Both the position numbers and the translations under genes were made by a program. Positions 55,201-64,000 of a stretch of 64,000 nt of DNA are shown piece by piece; the stretch's first letter is position 1, and each line of letters opens with the position of its first letter. Below the pieces are notes generated by a model. That model saw only the letters and a program-made list of their open reading frames with translations. It was not told the origin of the DNA and did no database searches. The stretch covers positions 3,115,909 to 3,179,908 of the forward strand of contig NW_006763292.1 of NCBI RefSeq assembly GCF_000218685.1, read 5' to 3'. Source of the stretch: Serpula lacrymans var. lacrymans S7.9. Lineage: Eukaryota; Basidiomycota; Agaricomycetes; Boletales; Serpulaceae.

Positions 55201-56545
55201 CCGTTTTATTCCTTGCTCTAGTGACTAGTTGGGAAGATGCTGTCTGCCAGAGGTAGCAAGCACCTGTAGCGCTCAAAATGTACTAGATTGCTTTGGTGTT
55301 TAATATCCCTGTAGGTATCGTAATTATTCTAGAACTTGTCTAACTACTCGTCGCCTGCACATTTCTAGACCCCGCGAACGGTAATCTACAACCATGACTG
55401 TATCAAGGCTTAAAAGATACGTATAGGTCACGAAAACGTTTGTTCTGCAATCCGAGATCCGTGCACCCGACAACAACCGACAAGCCAAAGCCCAATCTGA
55501 CCATGTTCAAAATGTTTAGCCCCATTCGATTTTGACAGGATATGGGGATACCTCCGCGTTCTGTGGAGTGGCTCAGGGACAATACTTGGCAAGGCATGCA
55601 ACGAGGTTTCATTCGCTCAGCTCAAGCGCGGCGCATGCTTTCTTAGCTCATTTTGATACGTGGTTTCCCGGTAATCCTGCATTGTTGGTTCCGATCCAAG
55701 CCATATTATGCAAGGAGCCATTCGGAGACACTCTAATTTTAATAATGGTAATTGGCCGTAATACCATGTTTTCATGCCGTCCTGACAATTTTGTATGCAT
55801 ATGCACTGTTTATCCTCTAAGTGGAAATGAGCGGGCAATCAAGAAACAAGCTCGTCGCATCGAGCACCGCGGATAATTATAGAATTGCTGTGAAGGTTGC
55901 ACTAGAAGAGTAGGTTTCTCCATTCAAACCGTCTGGTCATTGGAAGTTCACTAGAATTGCCATCACACCTGCATCAAGATAAGCCAGCGTTACAGGTTGA
56001 TGCCTTGACGGCTGACAGCACATCCGTTTCCATGAATGGGCTAATCATATCATCCGAAGTTTAGCCCTGTTTTGCCTGAGAGTCTGCCTTTGCTCTGCTT
56101 AGGACTGTGAGAAGAGTCGGACCGCCGATTTATCTTGCTTAATCGGGAGATCGGCTAACCGTTGGTTTTCATACCCTCAGCATCATTTGCGAGATGCCAT
56201 TTGGGAAGGAAATGTGGTGTGGACGGGAGAATTTCAAGTGTGTCAGAGAACGCACTGTCACCGGTGCCTGGGTACGGGTCAATGAAACAAGGTTTGTCCC
56301 ATGTCATGTTTATTTTATCAGCATTGCATAAGATCTCCGTTCCCTCACAGCACAGACGAGAAAAGGTTGGAAATCGTGATTAGATAGGACATCGGTTCTT
56401 GTTTTCCCTCGCCAAACTTTTCATGCCTGAAAGTTCACAGATCTGATCTCTTCCAGATCCTGTGCTTCGCGGTCCTTTCCTCACATTTTCCTATGTGGGT
56501 TTGAGTCGATGTGTTATTGCAGCCTCCCGTGACTATTCCGCGTCC
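49276..56545. other. 7.3-kb ORF-poor intergenic stretch
   Basis: No gene could be supported on either strand. ORFs at 50590-50880 (-), 50918-51238 (+), 53745-54119 (-), 54551-54811 (+) and 55532-55876 (+) are the longest but show no family signature, no convincing splice partners and ordinary chance length. A CT-rich tract and short inverted words occur, but no long repeat was recognised. Confidence 0.5.
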
Positions 56546-56552
56546 TATAAAT
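56546..56552 (+). promoter_or_regulatory. TATA box of the WOPR gene
   Basis: tataaat, 57 bp before ATG 56603, followed by a CT-rich start region (cttccgtataatacatctactctccgact). Confidence 0.5.
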
Positions 56553-56602
56553 TGGTGCTAAGGCAAGTCTGTCCTTCCGTATAATACATCTACTCTCCGA
56601 CT

Positions 56603-57824
56603 ATGGCCAACACTTACAAGCAGCCTGCAGCCAATGGTGGCCCTCCAACTCATCCTGCCCTTCGTATGTGCTGTGCTCTTCATCGTCGAATACTATTTAA
56701 TCTAATATTTCTATGAAGACGTGCGTGACGCAAAGGATGCCCATGTTGTCCTCGAGGCAGTGCGCCTTAACATGTTGCCACTGATCAGAAGGCGCCTCAC
56801 GGCCAGCGAGCGGGAGCAACTCACTTCTGGAAACGTCTTTGTATGGGAGGAAGCAGAAAATGACGGCGGGCTCCTACGTTGGACGGATGGGCGAAGATGG
56901 TGATTACACATCGCGCACTCATTTTCACGTGAAAGACTCAGCTCGCCCTACAGGTCCCAGAGTAGAATGCGTGGCGATTATCTGTTTTACGAAGAGAAGA
57001 TGGAGACTACACAGGAAGAAAAAGACGCTAAGGCAGCGCTAAGGTATGTGTTGATATCGCTGTCATCAGACCTCAGCTGAGCCTCCTTTGTGCTATAGAG
57101 CCCGTCGAGCAACAGACCCATTAGCTGTAGCACCTCCCACAAACAGACGGAAAGACCGTCCAAACCGCCCTAACGGCCTTACCAAGCAGACATACTCGGC
57201 CCTTGTGTACATGCCAGGATCAAGCCATCCTCGGAAATGGCATATCGTGGCCTACTTTACAGTGAGTTGTCACTTACGGTATACCATCTTTACTCTTCCC
57301 ATTGATCAACTTCGTCATTACAGGGCGACGATTACCTACGCCTTCCTGTCGTGGAAAATTACGATTACCTCCGAAGTCTCAAAGTCCCAGATGGAGTCTT
57401 CGTATCCAGTAAAGCCAGCGGTCTGAGAAATGATCGCTACTCATACGGGGTTGACTCGAGGGAAGCTTACGAACGCTCCGATTATGCACTAAACGTGGCC
57501 TCGAGTCACTATTCCCATCCTATGCCGCAGCCATACCATGATGATCCAATGAGGCCCATGTCAGCTGCCTCATCATCGTCATCAACCATGCTATCTCCCC
57601 TCCAACGCCAATCTACGGCATTGTCATCACCACTTCCTAGGACTGGCCGTCAGGATGTATCGTTACCAAGCATATCCACTCTTGCCCCAATTCGAGGTCG
57701 CCATGACCTTGCTTCCCCATATCATACCTCATCATCTACTCGTCCTGATCAACTTCCAAACAATTATAGTCCTTTAAGTGCGGAGGACCGACGTGTGCTG
57801 AACAGTTTTCGCGTTGTACTATAG
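56603..57824 (+). CDS. WOPR-domain (Gti1/Pac2 family) transcription factor
   Basis: Exons 56603-56663, 56719-56899, 56954-57043, 57099-57261 and 57324-57824; 332 codons with TAG. WOPR part 1: DVRDAKDAHVVLEAVRLN, PLIRRRLTASEREQL, VFVWEE and RWTDGRRWSQSRMRGDYL. Part 2: LTKQTYSALV, RKWHIVAYFT, then DYLRLPVVENYDYLRSLKVP. The family (Wor1, Ryp1, Gti1, Pac2) binds DNA through this bipartite domain and acts as a developmental switch. The C-terminal half is Ser/Pro-rich and disordered-looking (SSSSSTMLSPLQRQ). At 331 residues it is compact for the family. The W of WTDGRRW is split by an intron. Confidence 0.9.
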
Positions 57825-60800
57825 CATTTCTGCTGACATTGGACATTTACTTGGTTCAATGAGCTTTCGTTTTTGTTTTCTTGGAGTGTACTCTCGCTGT
57901 CACTGTTTAGTATAATCATGTTCGTGATTAGTTTTCATGTCGAAGGACTTGTTATTGCATTATTGTATCCTACTAAACTAAACTTCATGAAATTGATATA
58001 TTTCTGGCATTTGGAGAAGGTGCTAGTGCTGGGCAACTGGGCGGTATGATCGAATCACAATGCAGCCGCGGCGCCCATAAGAATCACGGTATTTGTTGTT
58101 GACGTGACTCGGCCACATAGGAGTTTCATTTTTTTTCAATTCACTCGAGAACAGTTGTATCATGATCGCACACACGATGGGCATCGAGTTCGTCGCGTAT
58201 TTGTCGAAGCCGTATTTATTTATTAAATAAAAGAAGCCAGAGCGGACCTTACACTTGGTGGTCACTCTAACGGTGTCCAGAGCGCCCTTGCCCTCATAGA
58301 TCATACCGTATGTCAGGCTAGAATTTCAATCATCCATGGGCGAACAAGTTCGACGTCAACCAGATGCATCCTAGCGGTGTACTGCCAACATCACAAGCCA
58401 GAAGAGAAACAGAAGAGTGTACTAGTAGCGCCAGCCTGAGGTTTCACCACCATACATTTTGGAAGTCCATATTCCGTAAGAGCTGTTGTTCATATCGAAC
58501 TGACTTCCCTTCAATCACTCGGAACCTCCATGATCATCGCAATTGGTATTGGACTGCGCGCATTTCATTTTTATCCTTGTCTTGTTGCTAAGGTCCGCGG
58601 ATTTATCTGTATGTTCTCGACTTATGCAGAGGGGTTACTACTTGTGCTGCATGAGATCAGCACCCTGAGCAGCGAGTTTCGCATATCAGATTCGGAATGA
58701 GACATAGCCGAACCGCTGTGATCTCACAACCACCCACCAGTGATAGGATAGTAGAATGATAGCCATTGAAACACTCACCTGGCTCAATTAGAGAAGGACA
58801 AGGTGCTGCGAGATAACAACATTCCCGCCGGACGGCTAGTGGTGTGTATGTTGCGGAGCTCTTCTTACGCGCCCGCTCTCACGAAACGATAAGAAAGCGG
58901 CAAGGAAGAGAAGAAGTACCTGCGCTACAAGAATACAAACGGTCTGGTGCGGCATACGAAAATAGTGTACTGAAGACATTACTTCGAAGAAGCAAAGAAA
59001 TAGACCTCTGCCACTGATCCCGGTAATGGTTCATAGGAAGGTGATTTGTTGAACCCGAATCCGTATATCTCCGTGGCATCTTATTTGAGTTCATTTACGA
59101 TATTTCGAAAGGAGATTACAGGATGAGGGCGGCCGAGGACCATATCAGTCGCGTCAGACTACGCATGATTGGCGCGAGGAAGGCATGGAGGGATCCGAAC
59201 GGCGAAGCCCGTGTGCGACATCTCTTTTTGCGAAAGGTATCGTGTCAAATTCCGTTGCGTTGGGTAGTACATGTCGAGGTCGTCACCTTGCGTTTGTGTA
59301 TAATCCCAGACATCATTCCACAGTAAGAATCTGTAGATATCCGCTCTCACCACGAGGAACTTGGGACGGAAAGAGACTTTATCCCGAAAAGCACGTAACA
59401 AGGACCAATCCATAAGAGACGTGGTTGACGTGTCTTGACTGACGAAACAAAGGGAGAAGGGCAGGACGAGCCAGTTTGAGGGCATGAGGATCGCATGGTT
59501 TAAAACGTGCGAGAAGGATCAACAGGAAGGACGGATAAGCGGCCTGTATCAGATATGTAGCCCCAGAGTCTTGGTTTTGCGGACTTGCTCAGACGCTATT
59601 TTCTGCGCATTGACAGGGTAGACCCGCCCAACTACTTCGACATTGAAATAGTCATGTAATGACACCGATGGGCCAAGGCCATGTGGAAGAATTGAGATGG
59701 GCTATAGTAAGACCTGTGCAAAACATATCTCCACGAAAAGTCAGCACTGTGGACGGGGACGGGAGACCATTGTGCAAATTGATACACAACGAAGAGAACA
59801 GAAAACAGCAAGCAGTCTATTTTTCGGTAGCGTTCTCACGGTGGCAACATCAACGTTACAGTCAACCACGACTCTGGTATTTCTCGTGCTGGCTGCATTT
59901 GCTATCCTCAGACATTGCAACAGACGATGCCTATCCTTGGACTGCATTGTCGTCGTCATGTCTATAACTAATTATTGCTACTGAAGCCGCGGTGGCAGTA
60001 ATATTGGCAGTTCTTGCGGCTACCAGCCCATCTTCGTCCTGTCCTCAAGTTCCGCTGCATCGGAAAAGCCTGGGTCGAATTTGGATCGGCTTGCGCGACT
60101 TCGTTATACTTTCTCATCGCCCAGGGTCAGGGCATGGAAGGCTTTCAGATCACTGCCTGGCCTCTGCTCGCCCTATACCTTCGCACTTTGTGGCGTTTCG
60201 GAGGCACTCGTGTGTTGCTCAGCTATATCCGTCACATCACTTTCTACTCTCGACTTTAACGCCAAAACTCATGTTCTCAAGTCTGTAAGTCTAGATACCT
60301 CATTCGTGTATTTTCTCTGACGATCTCGCTGGAGTTGTGACATGTCACCTTTGGCTTCGTCTCTCCTTCAGCCATTTCTATAATTGCTGCTCAACCCTCG
60401 TTTGCCAGCTCACGGTAGCACAACTACATACCTCGTGGGGGCGGATACTACGACTTCCATTCTCAATCACTTGATGCTTGGCTATTTCTGTGATTTTTGA
60501 TGTTCTTCAGTCTCACCAGTCCATTGATTAAGGTATTTCATGAATTTCCATTTTCAGCAAATTTTCACCGACGCATCCGTCGGATAACCCTGTGAGTAGC
60601 TGGCCGCGATATCTTTCCCCCTGAATCGAGCTTGATATATTGTATAGGATATTTGTACTTGTACTTGAAGAGGTGGTTGATAAACTGGCTAGACTGTTGG
60701 CGTCTTCAACTCTACTAGGGCTGTTTACTTGACAGACAATCTGGATCCTCGCTGCCTCCCAATCATAATGTCTTCTCGGTTTCCCGGGAAATGACAAATG

Positions 60801-63800
60801 TCACAACACTGTAGGTTTTCTGGGTTTACTTGTGAGTATGCTATAGACTTTGGGATGCCTTCTTTTCTAGTGCAACATAATCGCATATCCTGAAATGCAA
60901 CCATTACTCATCATTGCTCTCTTGCAATGTGTGCCATCGTGTCACCGTACGGCTCTCGATCTGGGTTGCGCCCGTCAACGTTGGTCCGAGAAGAACGTGC
61001 CTTTTGAACGATGTCTCCCTGCAAGCATGTCTGATCAGATCCATTTCGATCTCAAAGCATGTGTGCGAAAAGTAAGTACATTGAGATAAGGATCAAACGG
61101 GATGGCGAATGCCAAACGGAAGTCCTGATGTGTTCTCACTCCTTTAACTTGTCCGCAAGTACCACGACAAATGTCTACATCCGACTTTTCCCGAACTAAT
61201 CAGTGCGATTTCAAACTTAGTATGTACATTATACATCTATGAGTTCTCCTCCACTCCAGGAGATAGACGATGATGAACAGAAGTTCGGGCATGAAGTCCC
61301 CTCCGGTATTTCGGCCCGACTAGTCCGCTGTCTGCTGTGTGAAGACACTTTTTGCTGAGTAAGGTGGTGAAAAAGAAAAAGGCAAGTCTTGTTATTCGCC
61401 TTTTTGTGAGATGCCAAATTTTGATATTCCTAATCAAAATCTCCTATATGTTCCAACGTCACTAAGTTCACCACCAGGACACAATATTCATTTTACGAAT
61501 GTGTTTTGTGGTGCGTCATCATACGGAGAGAGCGGCATGGAGTATTTCTCCCACTGTTGTAGAAGTTGACCGTTTTTTTCTATTAGTGGCATAAGGACAT
61601 TGGACTTTGGCAGATGGTGGCCCCTGGAACCTTCGTATGCCATTCATTACATTACACTTTCTTTTTTCACGAAGCTGCGAGAAGTTGATGGTGAGAGGGG
61701 AATTTGAAGGTGGGAATGACTGTCGTGCGCCATTTACTAATTCCTTATGCGATCAACTCGGAGCATCACTCCAAGTGAGTTGCATGCATGTCAAATTAAA
61801 TCTAGGTATTCTATATGCAGTATCCTTTTGCAAACGATGTATACACACCGTTTCATCTCATCCCTTTATCTCCCGCCAAACATACCAAAGTCAAAATCTA
61901 GAGGAATTGCGCAGGTATCTACTTATCTGATCAAACAACATCCAAGACACATATCTGATAAGTTAGATAGGCGGATCTCTCAGCGCTCACACCCTCAAGC
62001 TTTGTACAAAGCTACCGTGGGTATCATTTGGAAGACTAGACATATGGTTTACGTATGATAGCGGCGGCAGGTTTTGTTTTCCATCATCCGTCCCTGTGAT
62101 CCCTTGTCGGAGAATTAAAGGCAAGTTAAGGCGCTGAGCAAGCGCACCAAGTCGGTAAACAAGAGCTACCCGTCGCTGTCCTCTTCCCGCACACGCCAGA
62201 GTGCTACGTGTGGGGACCCAGGAACCCCATTACAAAGTCTCCGAGAGAAATGTAGATAGGGAACGGACGAGCCGCCCATAATTGTGAGTCACTCGGATCA
62301 ATCCACCAATACAAATATCTAGGTTTTCGTCTCCCAACATCGTTCAACTTCGTGCGGGAGTTTGGGGATATATATTCAAGATGCCTCGAGGCGAGCCTGA
62401 TTGTGTTTTTCTCAAACGGGGATTACGAGGTGCTTTCGCTATAATTCCCACCTTGCGTCTTACTTCTCATCGTTAAATCAAGACCTTTGAGGATTGGGGA
62501 ACTTATTGAATGTTGTCTCCAAGTCTGCGAGTAGCCTTTCTCTGGATAAAGTAGGTCTCACGTGGCGAAATTCAAGGTGGATTATCCAGGGCAGCTATAA
62601 AGAAGACCTTTGACAGAGCGTTACCCCACATGCACAGCCGTGAGTTGACAAAAATGCTATTGTCCTGATTGTTTCCCCATTGAAAACTGACGAAACGAAG
62701 GACGGATAAGCTTCAGTTGATTGACAAATACTGTTTTCGTTCCCGTGAACCACGGCGCAGACCCGGAAGCTCTGGACGTTAACCCCATTGGCATTGGAGG
62801 TTCGCGAGCACTCTCGGGATGAACATTATAAGCTGTACTTTAGCACTCCGAGGATGAAGCGGCCAAACTCGGAAGATATCCAATTCAGGAATTACCAACT
62901 CAACAGAATGAGGTTCTCCCCGACATGTCTATGAACACATTTTTGAGACCAATACGCACCCTCCTCCCATTGTATAAGTCGAGTTGCGTTTTGTACGAAG
63001 TGCACCATGTTATTTTCCATATCCCAGAGTGCCCAAATTACTTCCTTGGTCTGGAACTTTGCGTATAGTGCCGTGAGTGCGCAGAATTCTGTGGGATGGC
63101 CCTGCAACCATCCTGTTCGAAACGCTAATCTTTCACCAGGATTATACCGTGTTCGACGCATCGTGTGCATGACTAGTACTATAATGCAATGCAGTTTCCC
63201 CGCAATAATTTTATAATGATCAGGCTATACTTTTTCCGAGCGGGGCTCTTGATCTCGCGCTGGTCGTACTCTAGAACCAAAGCTTCGCGTACATGGACTA
63301 ATACGAAGGCCTAGGCGCATCAGGTCCTTTAAAAGCAACAAAATGTGGGGAGGATATGTTCCGGTGGGCGTATTGTATTATCCTGTTCATCACGAGTTGC
63401 TATATTACCATAAGACGGATCGGACGCTATAGATGTGGGCTAGCAAGACTTGTATGTACGGTGGGACTGGGTTCAGGAAATCAAAAGTCAGTAGCATGAA
63501 AACCCCTTAGTGACTCCTATACTGTGGGTTCTCAGATCACCAACTCTTGCTCTGTCATGCTATAAACTTCTCGAGGTCAGTCGACCAGGCACTGACTTGT
63601 GGGAAAGACGGGGGATATCTTTTGATGCGTTTTCTTGTGCACCGCTCGTCCTTGATAGATATCGGTATATCTTCGCAGGTGTTCAGGATGTTTGAAGATG
63701 TTCTACTAGTTGGTCTTGTTAGAACGAAGGAGATAGATAACGACAAAGTAGGAAGATCACAGAATGAGCAACGCGGAAAATGGAAATGATTTTACATTGC

Positions 63801-64000
63801 ATGAGCGCAGTCGATTATGAGTGGACTCGTCCCATACTGAATTGTAAGATATGCAGGTATGAAGATGCCTATGATAGATGGTCCCCAATAAACAAAAATA
63901 AAAGGTTTCGTCGACAAATAATGATGAGCTTGTTGATCGGCGCACAGGGTGGTCTGTGATTAGATTTAAAATGTGTGATATTGCTTACGTCTGCTCAAGC
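57825..64000. other. 6.2-kb right-hand stretch, no intact gene recognised
   Basis: Short ORFs only. Those at 60014-60259 (+), 59159-59485 (-) and 62892-63170 (-; GWLQGHPTEFCALTALYAKF) look protein-like in composition but were not matched to a family or joined into a gene. The fragment at 58023-58304 is listed separately. Confidence 0.45.
58023..58304 (-). pseudogene. Possible remnant of a fungal multipass membrane-protein gene
   Basis: A 93-codon minus-strand frame with KVRSGFFYLINKYGF. This resembles, from memory, the W/K..K.LFL.NRYG segment of the DUF6533-like membrane families common in agaricomycetes. No further exons with transmembrane segments could be joined, so it is at best a fragment. 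Confidence 0.2.

Overview
The window reads as nuclear DNA of a mushroom-forming basidiomycete (Agaricomycetes). The evidence is short GT-AG introns of about 50-70 nt, a FunK1-type fungal kinase gene, a tandem set of F-box-like genes, a MYND/ankyrin gene, a WOPR (Gti1/Pac2) regulator, a fungal IML2-type TPR gene, and chromodomain Ty3/gypsy and Ty1/copia retrotransposons of agaricomycete type. No species is inferred.

The window splits at about 32 kb. The left half (1-31953) is a nest of mobile elements. Gypsy-1 runs 1-5773 on + with its 5' LTR just outside the window. It is followed by 9 kb of layered debris: solo and partial LTRs of two related LTR families, a 62-bp minisatellite with degenerate relatives, tRNA-like sequences, G-rich repeats and at least two decayed intron-containing genes. 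Gypsy-2 lies at 15243-20570 on -, is 3'-truncated and has many stops. It sits in the 3' part of a decayed integrase-core (DDE) gene at 20571-22108 on -. That gene's upstream flank is split by a ~1 kb element with 26-bp inverted repeats (about 22274-23321). A FunK1-like kinase gene (23718-31953) is split by a very young copia element (25579-31631) with a perfect 5-bp target duplication and LTRs differing at one of 320 positions.

The right half (32-64 kb) is ordinary gene-bearing DNA with long ORF-poor gaps. It holds three tandem F-box-like genes (36874-44233, +), a 13-exon IML2/DUF3808 gene (47172-44496, -), a 5-exon ankyrin-MYND gene (49275-47772, -) and a 5-exon WOPR-domain gene (56603-57824, +).

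The strongest mechanistic signals are in the retroelements. Gypsy-1 joins gag to pol by what looks like a complete -1 frameshift signal: heptamer GGGAAAA, 6-nt spacer, 11-bp hairpin. It is kept in gypsy-2 with a covarying base pair. The gypsy family also appears to self-prime reverse transcription as Tf1 does, because the 10 nt next to the LTR are complementary to the predicted 5' end of its own transcript. The copia element instead carries a primer site complementary to the anticodon arm of initiator tRNA-Met. All gene models are hand-read splice predictions and no database search was run.
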